A DNA stretch of 64,000 nucleotides from Lysobacterales bacterium (GTDB lineage: Bacteria; Pseudomonadota; Gammaproteobacteria; Xanthomonadales; SZUA-38): positions 1 to 64,000 of the forward strand of contig JASJDM010000028.1 in NCBI GenBank assembly GCA_030065125.1, in the 5' to 3' direction. Positions 35,826-45,426 of this stretch are shown here, one piece after another (the stretch's first letter is position 1; every line of letters begins with the position of its first letter). A program made the translations under genes and the position numbers. The notes beneath the pieces were generated by a model, which worked only from the letters and a program-made list of their open reading frames with translations, did no database searches and had not been told where the DNA came from.

Positions 35826-37000
35826 GAATCCTGTCGGGATTGATCCTCCTGATCCTGCTCGCCGCCGGATGTGGCGGCGACGGGGCCCCTGACGGCGGCG
35901 TCCAGGGCGTCACCAGCGACACCATCGTCCTGGGATCCCACAACGATCTGTCGGGACCCCTGGCAACCCATGGCGTCCCCCTGAGTCGCGGCGCCCGGAT
36001 GCGGTTCAAGCAGGCCAACAGCGAAGGCGGCATCCACGGCCGGAATATCCGATTCATCGTGGAGGACAGCGCCTACCAGGTGCCGCTGGCGGTCAAGGCC
36101 ACCAACAAGCTGCTCAACGTGGATAAGATATTTGCCATGGTCGGCGCCATCGGCACTCCCCACAACAATGCGGTCATGGCGCGCATGTTCGAGCGCAATG
36201 TTCCCAATCTGTTTCCGGCCACCGCCGCGGTGTCCATGTACGAGCCCCTGCACCCATTGAAGTTTTCCTATTTCGTCAGCTACCGGGACCAGGTACGCGC
36301 CGGCCTGGCATTCATGGTGGATAGGTACGACGTCAAGCGCGTGTGCCTGCAGGCCGTGGCCAATGATTACGGCCAGGAATCCGTGGTGGGATTCGAACTG
36401 GCGGTGACCGAACTGGGCCTTGAGCCGCAGTACGTCGGGCGTCACAAGGGCACCGAAACCGACTTTGCCGGCACCGTGGCCGGCATCAAGAACGCCGGTT
36501 GCGAGCTGTTGTTCCTGGGGCCGTTCATCAAAGACGCCATCCTGATCTACAACTCGGCCCGGGATGCCGGCTGGGACGGGCCGGTCATCAGCAACCACGT
36601 TGGTTACGCAGATGAAATCTCCGAAGCCGAGGGGATGGATGGGTTCTACGCCGTAGCGCCCTTCCGGCTGCCGGATTTTCAGGCGGAAACCGCGGCGGAT
36701 TCCTGGGTGGGACAGTGGTACCAGGAGTACAACGAGCTGTTCGGCGAACGTCCGCCCGGACAGGCCATGGCGGGCTGGCTGGCTGCAGACCTGACCGTGG
36801 CCGCACTGAAGGCGGCCGGACCGGAGCTGACCACGGCAGGCTTTGTCGCTGCCCTGGAGGACATCAACCAGTACGAAGACCCATTCGGGGGCGCAACGCT
36901 GTCGTTCAGCACCACCAAACACCAGGGCGCCAATTACCTGAACCTTTACCAGGTGCAGCAGGGCAAGTGGCAAACCGTGGCCACCGAACTACCCTACTGA
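35822..37000 (+). CDS. Substrate-binding lipoprotein of the Liv transporter, copy 1
   Basis: The 392-residue periplasmic binding protein has a lipobox (LILLILLAAGC) anchoring it to the membrane. The type I Leu/Ile/Val-binding fold begins at GVTSDTIVLGSHNDLSGPLA; ligand-loop motifs follow (YEPLHPLKFSYFVSYRDQV, VGRHKGTETDFAGTVAGIK, FGGATLSFSTTKHQGANYLN). It delivers ligand to the LivHM channel. It overlaps the ligase gene by ATGA and is followed 34 bases later by a full-length homologue. Ligand class is inferred from the ligase only. Confidence 0.9.
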   Translation: MRILSGLILLILLAAGCGGDGAPDGGVQGVTSDTIVLGSHNDLSGPLATHGVPLSRGARMRFKQANSEGGIHGRNIRFIVEDSAYQVPLAVKATNKLLNVDKIFAMVGAIGTPHNNAVMARMFERNVPNLFPATAAVSMYEPLHPLKFSYFVSYRDQVRAGLAFMVDRYDVKRVCLQAVANDYGQESVVGFELAVTELGLEPQYVGRHKGTETDFAGTVAGIKNAGCELLFLGPFIKDAILIYNSARDAGWDGPVISNHVGYADEISEAEGMDGFYAVAPFRLPDFQAETAADSWVGQWYQEYNELFGERPPGQAMAGWLAADLTVAALKAAGPELTTAGFVAALEDINQYEDPFGGATLSFSTTKHQGANYLNLYQVQQGKWQTVATELPY

Positions 37001-37034
37001 GCACAACCGGATGCCGGCAGGCATGGAGTCCGAC

Positions 37035-38213
37035 ATGAAAAAGACCCTGATACTGATCACCACCGTGCTGCTGGCGGCCTGCGGCGGTGGCGGCGAGGAA
37101 TCAACCGGCAGCGTGCGCGGCGTCACGGCCGACAGCATTACCCTGGGATCCCACACCGATCTGTCGGGGCCGGTGGCGGTCTGGGGAGTCGGCACCAGCA
37201 ACGGCCAGCGGATGCGCTATGACGAAGTGAACGCTTTGGGTGGCGTACACGGGCGCAAGATCGAGCTGGTGGTGGAAGACACGGGTTACCAGGTGCCCGC
37301 GGCGGTCAAGGCCACCAACAAGCTGCTCAACGTGGACAATATCTTCCTCATGGTAGGCGCCCTGGGCACGCCGGCCAACAACGCCGTCTTGCCGAGAATG
37401 CTTGATGCGGGCGTTCCCAATCTGTTTCCACTGACCGCCGCGGTGCAGATGTACGAGCCCCTGCATCCCATGAAGTTCAGCGCGTTTGTCAGCTACCGGG
37501 ATCAGGTGCGCAGCGGGGTGGCCCACATGGTGAAGCAACGCGGTGTCCAGAACGTGTGCCTGCAGGCCGTGGCCACCGACTACGGTGAGGAGGTCCACGT
37601 AGGGTTTGAGCAGGCCGTGGAAGAGTTGTCCCTGACGGTCTCATACGTGGGCCGCCACAAGGGTACCGAAACGGACTACTCAGGCACCGTGACCAGCATC
37701 CGCAACTCGGACTGCGAACTGCTGGTGCTGGGACCTTTGATCAAGGACGCCATCCTGATCTACACCGCGGCCCGGGACGCCGGCTGGGACGCCCCCATTG
37801 TCGGCAACATGGTGCCTTACAGCTACGAGGTGGCCGCAGCGCCGGGCATGGACGGCTTCTACTCGGTGGCGCCGGTGCTGCTGCCGGATTTTGCCGCGGA
37901 AAGCCAGACCGACTCCTGGGTCGGCAACTGGTACCGGAGCTACGTGGAACGCTACAACGAGGAACCACCGGTACAGGCGGTCAGCGGCTACGTCATGGCC
38001 GACCTGACGGTACGGGCCCTGGAGGCCGCGGGACCTGACCTGACCACCGATAAGGTCCTGGCGGCCCTGGAAGGCATCGACAACTACCAGGACCCGTTTG
38101 GCGGCCCGTCCATGTCTTTCAGTGCCACCAAGCACCAGGGGGCGGATTACCTGAATCTCTACCAGGTGCGCAACGGCAAGTGGGAAACCGTCGAGACCAG
38201 GCTCCCGTACTGA
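37035..38213 (+). CDS. Substrate-binding lipoprotein of the Liv transporter, copy 2
   Basis: A second 392-residue binding protein from the ATG at 37035, seven bases after GGAG, with lipobox TTVLLAAC. It is homologous to copy 1 along its whole length, sharing long stretches such as VKATNKLLNVD, MYEPLHP, VGRHKGTETD and KDAILIY, so the pair is a tandem duplication. Differences cluster in the loops expected to touch ligand (for example VSMYEPLHPLKFSYF versus VQMYEPLHPMKFSAF), so the two may bind related acids. It closes the operon; no clear terminator follows. Confidence 0.9.
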   Translation: MKKTLILITTVLLAACGGGGEESTGSVRGVTADSITLGSHTDLSGPVAVWGVGTSNGQRMRYDEVNALGGVHGRKIELVVEDTGYQVPAAVKATNKLLNVDNIFLMVGALGTPANNAVLPRMLDAGVPNLFPLTAAVQMYEPLHPMKFSAFVSYRDQVRSGVAHMVKQRGVQNVCLQAVATDYGEEVHVGFEQAVEELSLTVSYVGRHKGTETDYSGTVTSIRNSDCELLVLGPLIKDAILIYTAARDAGWDAPIVGNMVPYSYEVAAAPGMDGFYSVAPVLLPDFAAESQTDSWVGNWYRSYVERYNEEPPVQAVSGYVMADLTVRALEAAGPDLTTDKVLAALEGIDNYQDPFGGPSMSFSATKHQGADYLNLYQVRNGKWETVETRLPY

Positions 38214-38216
38214 AAT

Positions 38217-38245
38217 TTGACATGAGCCTGTAATCGGCAAATAGT
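38217..38245 (+). promoter_or_regulatory. Sigma-70-type promoter candidate
   Basis: TTGACA (38217-38222) is followed after 17 bases by AATAGT (38240-38245), a consensus -35 with a four-of-six -10, 41 bases before the Sel1-like gene start. It lies just after the Liv operon stop and would give the Sel1-like gene its own promoter. Confidence 0.5.
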
Positions 38246-38285
38246 CAACTAACGGGCTGTTTGGGAATTCTTCTGGGATGTCTGC

Positions 38286-38825
38286 ATGAAACATTCACTG
38301 GCTGCGTTTTTAATATTGTGTTCCAGTTCACTGGCGGCGGTGGAGTTCGAAAACATGTCCATCAGCCTGTACGCGGATACCCTGGCCAAGGGTTTCAAGG
38401 CCTACCGGGAAGGCAACCACGAGCGCGCCTTCGCGCTGCTCAGCCTCACTGCCCGCTGGGGTGAAAAGGACGCCCAGCGCCTGCTCGGCGCCATGTACCT
38501 GGCCGGCGAAGGCACCAAGGTCGACCTGGTCGAAGGCACGGCCTGGCTCATGCTGGCCGCCGAATCGGGCCGCAAGATCGACCGGGATACCTTCAAACGG
38601 GCCAGGGAAGCCGTGCCCGAGCAGGTGTTGGATGCCGCCGATCAGATTTACGCAGAATACCTGCCGGTTTATGGCAAGTCCGCCACGGGCATCAGCTGCA
38701 AGCGGGCCCGCCGGGGCGACCGTGGACGCAAGGAAGTGGTCTGCGAACGGCCACGGGGCATCAATGACCAGCGGTTCAAGGTGCCGGTCGTTGACGCCGC
38801 CTTCTATTACGCCATCGGCGACTGA
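38286..38825 (+). CDS. Exported Sel1-like repeat protein
   Basis: A 179-residue protein with signal peptide MKHSLAAFLILCSSSLA. Residues 30-95 hold one to two Sel1-like units (GFKAYREGNHERAFALLS, then DAQRLLGAMYLAGEGTKVD), helical repeats that mediate protein contacts. The C-terminus is basic with two Cys (CKRARRGDRGRKEVVCER), perhaps a disulfide loop. The function is unknown; Sel1 proteins often scaffold periplasmic signalling or secretion. Its last 19 bases overlap the convergent RND permease gene. Confidence 0.75.
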   Translation: MKHSLAAFLILCSSSLAAVEFENMSISLYADTLAKGFKAYREGNHERAFALLSLTARWGEKDAQRLLGAMYLAGEGTKVDLVEGTAWLMLAAESGRKIDRDTFKRAREAVPEQVLDAADQIYAEYLPVYGKSATGISCKRARRGDRGRKEVVCERPRGINDQRFKVPVVDAAFYYAIGD

Positions 38826-41800
38826 CCGGCAGACCGCTCCCGCCAGCCACGGAAATCCAGCCGGAACAGGCTGGCAAACAGCACCGGCACCACCAGCAGG
38901 GTCAGCAGGGTCGCGAACAGCAGACCGAAGATGATGCTGATGGCCATGGGCTTGAACATGGCCGTTCCCCCCCACCACAGCGGCATCATGCCCAGTACCG
39001 TGGTGGCCGTGGTCAGCATGATGGGCCGCAGGCGCTGGATGCAGGCATGGACCACCGCATCACGCCGCTCCAGTCCTTCCTCGTTTTCCTCGATATTGAT
39101 CCGGTCGATCAGCACGATGGCATTGTTGATGACGATTCCGGCCAGGGAAATCAGACCAAGGATGGTGAAAAAGCCAAAGGACGAGTTCGCCACCAGCAGT
39201 CCGAAGGTCACACCCACCAGCCCCAGGGGAATGGTGGCCAGGATGATCACCGGCCGTCGCAGCGAGTTGAACTGGAACACCAGCAGCAGCACGATCAGCA
39301 TGGCCGCTATGGGCAGCTTGGCCGCGATGGAGGCATTCGCGTCACCCGACTCCTCCGCCTCACCACCTATTTCCACCGCGTGCTCGCGGGGCCACTGCTG
39401 GGCATCCAGCCAGGGCTGCAGATCACCATTGACCTCGGCCGCGGTAACTCCGGTGGGCAACTGCACCTTGAGTGACAGGGTGCGATCCCGGTCGCGACGT
39501 TCGATGACGCCCGGTTCAAACGCCAGGCGAATGTCGGCCACCTGGCGTAGCGGGACGGCCTGGCCCGTCGCGCTGGAATAAACGCTGAGCCCTTCCAGCT
39601 TGCCGATGTCCTGCCGGTCCGTTGCCACCGTCCGCAGGGTCACCGGAATCAACTGGTCACCCTCCCGGTACTGGGTCAGGTCGATGCCGGACAGGGAGGC
39701 TGACAGTGAATAAGCCACCTCTTCGCTGGTGACGCCGGCGCGGCGGGCACGGTCCTGGTCCACTTCAACCATGAGCTTCTTGGTTTGCAGGCCCCAGCTG
39801 TTCTTGACCGATGCAACCCGCGGATCCTGGACCAACTGGTCGGTCACCTGGTCCGCCATCTGGTACAGGCTGTCGAAGTCCGGGCCAGAAATCCTGACAA
39901 CGATGGGATACCCCACCGGCGGACCGTTCTCCAGACGGCTCAGTTTTACGGCGAGGTCCGGGTGATTTTGCAGCACGTACCGCTCGATGCCGGCGATGAC
40001 CTCGTTGACCCGGGAGCCGTCAGTGGCGTTGGCCACCAGAAAGGAGTTGGCCGGATTGGGATTGGGCGGGTTCAGGCTCAGGTAAAAACGCGGTCCGCCA
40101 TCGCCCACGTAGGTCATCCAGTCCGACAAGGCCGGATCATCCACGTTGACAAAGGTCTCCAGCACGAACCGATCGATATCGGTCATGATCGCCTGGGAGG
40201 TTTCGATGGAGGTCCCAAGGGGCATTTCAAAATTGCCGGTAAACACCGGGTCCTCGGACGGTTCGATAAACCGCTGTGGAACCAGTCCCATGCCCTGGAG
40301 CGCCAGGAAAAAGATGCCCAGGACAGCCACACCGAAAAGACCCCGATGGCGCAACGAGGCCACCAGTATCCCACGGTAAGCGTTGTACCATCGGCCGTCG
40401 AAGGTGTGCCCACCTTCAGACGCCGGTGCGACCTTGATGGCGCGGGTAGTCACCATGGGGATGAAGGTCATGGTAATCACCCAGGACAGCAGCAGGGCAA
40501 TGGTGACCACGTAGAATATGGCCGCGGTATATTCACCCACCGCTGATTCAGCCAGGGCGATGGGCATGAAAGCCGCGGCCGTGGTCAATGATGACACCAG
40601 CAGGGGGAGCTTGAGCTCCCTGCCGGATTCAACCGCCGCTTCCACCGGGCCGGCACCAGCCTCCCGCTTCAACAGGATGGACTCCACCATCACGATGGCA
40701 TTGTCCACCATGAGCCCCAGGGAAATAATCAATGCAGCCAGGGAAATCTGGTCGATGGTCACACCAAACTGCTGCATCACAAAAAATGTCGAAATCATGG
40801 TGATCGGGATCAACGATGCCACCACCAGCCCAACCCGCAATCCCAAAAAGACAATCATGACCAGCATCACGATCAACACGGCCTGACCCAGGCTGCTGAC
40901 GAAATTGCTGACGCTCTTCTCCACCAGCTCGGCCTGGAACCAGATTTGAGTGAGCTCGATGCCCCAGGGATAACGCGCCTGGATTTCCGGGATACGCTGG
41001 TTGAGGATTTCGCCCAGCTTGAGGATGTCTCCCCCCTCCCGCATGGATACGGCTATGGACAGCGCCGACTGACCGTTGGAGCGGGTGACGCTGCGGGGCG
41101 GGTCCTTGTAGGCCCGGGTGATGTTGGCGATATCGCCCAGGTAAACCACACCACCGCCGGGTAACTGGATGGTGGAACGGGCCAGGTCATCGATGGACTC
41201 GAAATTGCCGGTAGGCTCCAGCGCGATCCGCTCACGGCCGCTGACCACGTTGCCGCCCGAGGACAGGATATTGGCGCCCACCAGGGCGTTGGACAGGCGC
41301 TGGGGCGAGAGCCCCAGCTCGGTCAAACGGGCATTGTTGTACTCGACAAAAATGACCTCTTCCTGGTCACCGTTGATTTCAACCTTGGCCACTTCGGGAA
41401 TCTTGAGCAGGTCATCCCGGATCTCGTCTGCCACATCTTTGAGCTCGGCAAAACTGAACCCGTCTCCGGTCAAGGCGTAAACGCTGCCGAACACGTCGCC
41501 AAATTCATCGTCAACGTTGGGACCCCGGATCCCGGAAGGCAGATCGTCCACCATGTCCTCGATCTTGCGCCGCAGATCGTCGAATATCGGCCGCATTTCC
41601 TTGTAGGACTCGAGAAAATTGACCGTGACGATGGATATGCCGGTGCGGGACTCGCTGATGATGTTGTCCACCTCGGGCATTTCCTGGATTTTTTTCTCGA
41701 TCTTGTCGGTGACCAGCAGCTCCATGCGCTCCGGGCTGGCCCCGGGCATGCGGGTGGTGACTACCGCCGTTCGAATGGTGAAACCAGGATCCTGGGCTTT

Positions 41801-41899
41801 GGGCAGATTCGCGTAGGCCAGGGCGCCGGACAGCACCACCAGCACCACCAGCACCAGGGTGACGCGATTTTTCTCGATGGCTGCGCTGGTCAAAGACAT
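38807..41899 (-). CDS. RND-family efflux inner-membrane permease
   Basis: The 1030-residue permease has the AcrB-type repeat of two six-helix halves with large periplasmic loops. N-terminal NLPKAQDPGFTIRTAVVTTRMPGASPERME is typical of the drug/heterologous exporter group. In helix 4 the proton-relay region reads LGLMVDNAIVMVES, so only the first of the two adjacent Asp residues of AcrB is kept, as in many relatives. It is the third gene of an operon reading channel-adaptor-permease, starting 19 bases after the adaptor stop. It probably exports hydrophobic compounds; substrate unknown. Confidence 0.92.
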   Translation of the reverse strand: MSLTSAAIEKNRVTLVLVVLVVLSGALAYANLPKAQDPGFTIRTAVVTTRMPGASPERMELLVTDKIEKKIQEMPEVDNIISESRTGISIVTVNFLESYKEMRPIFDDLRRKIEDMVDDLPSGIRGPNVDDEFGDVFGSVYALTGDGFSFAELKDVADEIRDDLLKIPEVAKVEINGDQEEVIFVEYNNARLTELGLSPQRLSNALVGANILSSGGNVVSGRERIALEPTGNFESIDDLARSTIQLPGGGVVYLGDIANITRAYKDPPRSVTRSNGQSALSIAVSMREGGDILKLGEILNQRIPEIQARYPWGIELTQIWFQAELVEKSVSNFVSSLGQAVLIVMLVMIVFLGLRVGLVVASLIPITMISTFFVMQQFGVTIDQISLAALIISLGLMVDNAIVMVESILLKREAGAGPVEAAVESGRELKLPLLVSSLTTAAAFMPIALAESAVGEYTAAIFYVVTIALLLSWVITMTFIPMVTTRAIKVAPASEGGHTFDGRWYNAYRGILVASLRHRGLFGVAVLGIFFLALQGMGLVPQRFIEPSEDPVFTGNFEMPLGTSIETSQAIMTDIDRFVLETFVNVDDPALSDWMTYVGDGGPRFYLSLNPPNPNPANSFLVANATDGSRVNEVIAGIERYVLQNHPDLAVKLSRLENGPPVGYPIVVRISGPDFDSLYQMADQVTDQLVQDPRVASVKNSWGLQTKKLMVEVDQDRARRAGVTSEEVAYSLSASLSGIDLTQYREGDQLIPVTLRTVATDRQDIGKLEGLSVYSSATGQAVPLRQVADIRLAFEPGVIERRDRDRTLSLKVQLPTGVTAAEVNGDLQPWLDAQQWPREHAVEIGGEAEESGDANASIAAKLPIAAMLIVLLLVFQFNSLRRPVIILATIPLGLVGVTFGLLVANSSFGFFTILGLISLAGIVINNAIVLIDRINIEENEEGLERRDAVVHACIQRLRPIMLTTATTVLGMMPLWWGGTAMFKPMAISIIFGLLFATLLTLLVVPVLFASLFRLDFRGWRERSAGQSPMA

Positions 41900-41918
41900 G
41901 AGCAGGATTCCAGCGTGG

Positions 41919-43022
41919 TCATCCGTTGCCTCTCTCGGTGTACAGCACCCGTTGTCCGTCTCGTATCACCGAGACGCCGGCAGTCACCACCCGGTCGCCG
42001 GATTCCAGGCCGCTGATGATCTCGAGACCGTCCTCGGTCAGCTCGCCGACGGTAACCGGGCGGCGGCTGATCACCGCCTTACCGTCCGCCTCGGGGTTGA
42101 GGAGGAAAACAAAACTGCCATTGGGGTCCTGGATCACGGCAGACAGGGGAATCAGCTGGCGGGTACTGGACACCTCGAAAGCGAAACTGACCTCGGCTGC
42201 CAGCCCGGACCTCAGGTCTGGACCGGGATCGATCACCCTCAGGGTGACGGGAAAAGTAACCGCGTTGTCGGTGGAGCTGACACCCACCTCGGTGACACGT
42301 CCGGCGTAGGCCGCATCATCCAGAGCACTGAATTGTACGCCTACTTCCATGCCCTGGCGGATCCGGGCTATCAGGCCCTCGGGTACCGAAACATCCACTT
42401 CCAGCCCTTCGCCACAGTTCACCACCGCAATAGGCGTCCCCACATTGGCGTTTTCATTCAGCTCCACGTTGACCGCCGCGACACTGCAGTCACTGCCCGC
42501 CGTCAGCCGGGTGTATTCCACGTTGAGGCGGGACAGCTCCAGGGCCTTCTGCGCCGCCGCCACCTGGGCGCTGGCTGATTCCGATGTGGCACGGGCAGCA
42601 TCAAGGTCATTGCGCGAGGCATTGCTGTTTTCATAGAGGCCTTTGACCCGCTCGTAGTTGGCCGCAGCGTTTCTTTCGCTGGCCTGGGCCTGGACCAGGC
42701 TCGCCTGGGCCTGCTGGGCCTGCAGTTCATAGGGTGACGCGTCCAGTCTTGCCACGAGGTCACCGGCCTTGAGCGCGTCACCTACCTGGATCGGCAGATC
42801 GACGATGGTGCCGGCCACCTTGAAGCTCAGGCGCGACTCCTGGGCGGGCTTCGAGATGCCAGAGAAGGTCCTGATCCGCTGGGCGTCGGCACCACCGATG
42901 ACCATACTGCGGACCGGCCGCAGCTGCGGCTCCGTGGCTGACTCTTCCTGTCCGCAGCCCGCCAGGGACAGGCCGGCCAATGCGGCGGCCACCCATCCCC
43001 GGCGCCATTGTCGGTAACTCAT
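41919..43022 (-). CDS. RND periplasmic adaptor lipoprotein (membrane fusion protein)
   Basis: The 367-residue adaptor has a lipobox (LAGLSLAGC). Lipoyl half-motifs flank the hairpin: VAGTIVDLPIQVGDALKAGDLVARLDASPYELQ at about 70-105 and LTAGSDCSVAAVNVELNENANVGTPIAVV after it, with a coiled-coil rich in A/Q/S between. A beta-barrel segment follows (VSFAFEVSSTRQLIPLSAVI). It bridges the RND pump and outer-membrane channel. Its start overlaps the end of the channel-fusion gene by ATGA. Confidence 0.92.
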   Translation of the reverse strand: MSYRQWRRGWVAAALAGLSLAGCGQEESATEPQLRPVRSMVIGGADAQRIRTFSGISKPAQESRLSFKVAGTIVDLPIQVGDALKAGDLVARLDASPYELQAQQAQASLVQAQASERNAAANYERVKGLYENSNASRNDLDAARATSESASAQVAAAQKALELSRLNVEYTRLTAGSDCSVAAVNVELNENANVGTPIAVVNCGEGLEVDVSVPEGLIARIRQGMEVGVQFSALDDAAYAGRVTEVGVSSTDNAVTFPVTLRVIDPGPDLRSGLAAEVSFAFEVSSTRQLIPLSAVIQDPNGSFVFLLNPEADGKAVISRRPVTVGELTEDGLEIISGLESGDRVVTAGVSVIRDGQRVLYTERGNG

Positions 43023-45361
43023 CGGTTGCTCTCCCGTTCCGCAAAGAAGTTGCGCATTTTCTCGGCCTCGATTTGCTGGCGTTCGTCGCTGAGCGTAAAT
43101 TCAAACTGCCCCATGGCGCGCATTCCCGCCATGACGTCGATAAGAAAGTCATAGACCGCGTTGTCGGCCGCCTCCTCGGCACCCAGCGCCGCATTCTGCG
43201 CGTCCAGCAGGTTAACCACGTTTTCTATGCCGCTGGCATAAGCGTCCGTCACCAGATCCAGGCTCTTGCGTGAGGCTTCGGCGGCCTGTTGTGCCAGTTC
43301 GATGTCCGAAAACGAGGCGTTGGCCTGGTGCAGGGCCGCCCGGATATTTTGCGCGACGCGCTCCTCGGTTGCCGCAAGCACCGTTTCAAGTTGTTCCAGC
43401 TCCAGGCGTGCCCGGCTCAGCTCCGACCGCCGGCTGCCGCCGTCGAATATGGGAATGGAGCCCTGTACGGTCAGTGTCCAGTCATCTTCATTCTCCAGTA
43501 TCCCGACCCCGGCGCCAGACTGCTCCAGGTTGTCCGAGTACTGTCCCTGCAGCGAGAAGTCCGGTAGCCAGATGGCCCGGCGTGCGTTTTCGACTTCTCG
43601 CTTCTTGGCTGCAACCAGAGCCTTGACCTCCTTCAGTTCCGGCGATCTCTCGAGTCCCTGGGAGGTATAAAATTCCAGCAGCGTCTGCCATTGCCGGGGA
43701 TTGTCGATCAGGCGGTCATAGTCATCGGCATTCATCGCGAACGGGTCGCTGTAAACCGGCGCCTCCAACTGGAAACGCTCAGTCAGTGGCCGATGCAGCA
43801 GGCGGTTCAGGGCTTCCCGGGCCTGCACCAGGCCGGACCGGGCCGCCAGAAGATCGGAACGCGTGGAGGCCATCCGGGTTTCCCAGCGGTAGATGTCCGC
43901 AGCGGTAGCCGTTCCCACCTGCACCCGGTCCCGGGCCAGGTCCAGGTTGGTTCGGGTCACCTTGAGGTTGTCCTGCTGCACCCGCAACTGCGTCTCTGAC
44001 CGCAGTACGTTGAGGAACGCCACCGAGGCGGCCTGGATGATGTCCAGCCGAACCTGTTCCAGGGCCTGTTCCCGGCCCAGGTAGAGATACTCCTGGATCG
44101 CGATCCCGGCCCAGATGTCGTCGACGTAAAGTGCCTGGGAGAGGGAAATCGCCCCATCCAGGCTGCGCTCGGGAAACTGGCCGGCCTCCACCAGCGGCGA
44201 CACCTTGCGCTGGCTGTAGCTGCCTCCCAGACCCAACTGGGGCAGCCTTGCCGTCCGGGCAATACGTACGTCCTGGTACCCTGCCTGCAAGCCTAGCCGC
44301 TCGGCCGCCAGGTCCAGGTTCTGCTCAACCGCCAGCCGGGTTACGGATCGCAGCGTGTAGGTCGGGCCTTCCGCCGGCGGCTCTTCATTCAGCAGCACTG
44401 CCTCGCTGAGCACGTCGAACCGGGGCGACAAACCAATACGCCGCGCCGTTTCCAGGTTGATGGACAGCTCCCGTTTTCCGCGAAAAATGACCGGCAGGTT
44501 TTCGGGCCGTTCACCCAGCAGCACCGACTGCATATGCAGCGCATTGCGCCGCGCCAGGCGGGTCCAATCCTGGGCCACCGCGTCCGAGGCCAGGAATCCG
44601 CGCGCCACCGACGGCTGACCGCCCACCAGGCTGAAGGACGGCAGGCCCATCCGGGTCATGCTTTCGATCAGGTCGTCGAATTCCGGCGCCGGCATGCGCG
44701 GCAGGCCAGTCACCACCACTGCATCAGTGCCTTCCGGCAATCGGGACAGAATATCCCGGTCCTCCCGTCCCCGGTGCGCGATGGGCACCAGGTTGACCCC
44801 CAGTTCGTCCAGCCTGGAACTGACGATTGGGCCGTCCTTGACGATGTCCAGCAGGATCGCATCCACCAGCAGGGCTGGTTGGTGGAAAGAAAAAATCCTC
44901 CGCATAGACTGAATATCTTCATCAAAATCAACAGGATCGGTCAGATAGTTAAGGTTTTTTACGCCACTTGTATTGCCGTCGATCGGCGCCCTGACCAGCT
45001 GTCGGTCGAACACGATGGGCAGGAATGTGGGCTTGTCGAAGCTGCCGCGGCTGACCAGCAGCTGGTTGGAGGCCAGGCCCAGCACCAGCACCAGGTCGAT
45101 ATCGGGATCGGCGTAGGCCTGTTCCAGGGCATCAACAATCCCCTGGGCCTGCCACTGGCCGGAAAGCGATTTGACCTCCAGCTCGAATTCGCCCGCGGTC
45201 AGGGTTTCCAGCTCTCCGACGAACGTCTGCAGGACCAGGGAAAAGTCGCCCCGGACGTCGCCGTCGTTGATGACTGCCAGGCCCACCGGATGGGCCGGCT
45301 GGACCATCAACTGACTCACCAGTACGGCGGTCAGCAGACCCGCCCAGGTCGTTTTCAGCAT
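43019..45361 (-). CDS. TolC-type channel fused to an ABC substrate-binding-like domain
   Basis: The 780-residue precursor has a signal peptide (LLTAVLVSQLMVQPAHP). Residues about 26-320 resemble the ABC_sub_bind (PF04392-type) periplasmic binding fold: GLAVINDG start, DIDLVLVLGLASNQLLV, a F-D-R...NTSGVKNLNYLTDPVDF segment, and the C-terminal signature SVLLGERPENLPVIFRGKRELSINLETARRIGLSP (ILKGAKPADLPV...INLKTAKALGL in the family). From about 335 to 775 it is a TolC-like outer-membrane efflux protein with the two alpha-helical repeats (LDLARDRVQVGTATAADI, later LVTDAYASGIENVVNLLDAQ). TolC proteins are normally 430-500 residues, so this is a real fusion. It heads the RND operon. The binding domain may sense or recruit cargo at the channel. 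Confidence 0.85.
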   Translation of the reverse strand: MLKTTWAGLLTAVLVSQLMVQPAHPVGLAVINDGDVRGDFSLVLQTFVGELETLTAGEFELEVKSLSGQWQAQGIVDALEQAYADPDIDLVLVLGLASNQLLVSRGSFDKPTFLPIVFDRQLVRAPIDGNTSGVKNLNYLTDPVDFDEDIQSMRRIFSFHQPALLVDAILLDIVKDGPIVSSRLDELGVNLVPIAHRGREDRDILSRLPEGTDAVVVTGLPRMPAPEFDDLIESMTRMGLPSFSLVGGQPSVARGFLASDAVAQDWTRLARRNALHMQSVLLGERPENLPVIFRGKRELSINLETARRIGLSPRFDVLSEAVLLNEEPPAEGPTYTLRSVTRLAVEQNLDLAAERLGLQAGYQDVRIARTARLPQLGLGGSYSQRKVSPLVEAGQFPERSLDGAISLSQALYVDDIWAGIAIQEYLYLGREQALEQVRLDIIQAASVAFLNVLRSETQLRVQQDNLKVTRTNLDLARDRVQVGTATAADIYRWETRMASTRSDLLAARSGLVQAREALNRLLHRPLTERFQLEAPVYSDPFAMNADDYDRLIDNPRQWQTLLEFYTSQGLERSPELKEVKALVAAKKREVENARRAIWLPDFSLQGQYSDNLEQSGAGVGILENEDDWTLTVQGSIPIFDGGSRRSELSRARLELEQLETVLAATEERVAQNIRAALHQANASFSDIELAQQAAEASRKSLDLVTDAYASGIENVVNLLDAQNAALGAEEAADNAVYDFLIDVMAGMRAMGQFEFTLSDERQQIEAEKMRNFFAERESNR

Positions 45362-45426
45362 CGGGAATACCCCAAAAATCCCACAATGCGAAAGTTTAGC
45401 TCAAGGGTGTGTGAATGAAAGTGCTT

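Noticed and set aside
35783-36973. A 396-codon open frame antisense to the first Liv binding protein
   Set aside because: High GC and strong codon bias open the opposite frame. The plus strand carries a clear lipobox and binding-protein motifs, and the antisense product resembles nothing.
38807-41899. RND permease as proton-relay mutant because of MVDNAIV instead of VDDAIV
   Set aside because: The Asp-Asn pair is common in functional RND exporters of this subgroup, so it is not a sign of inactivation.
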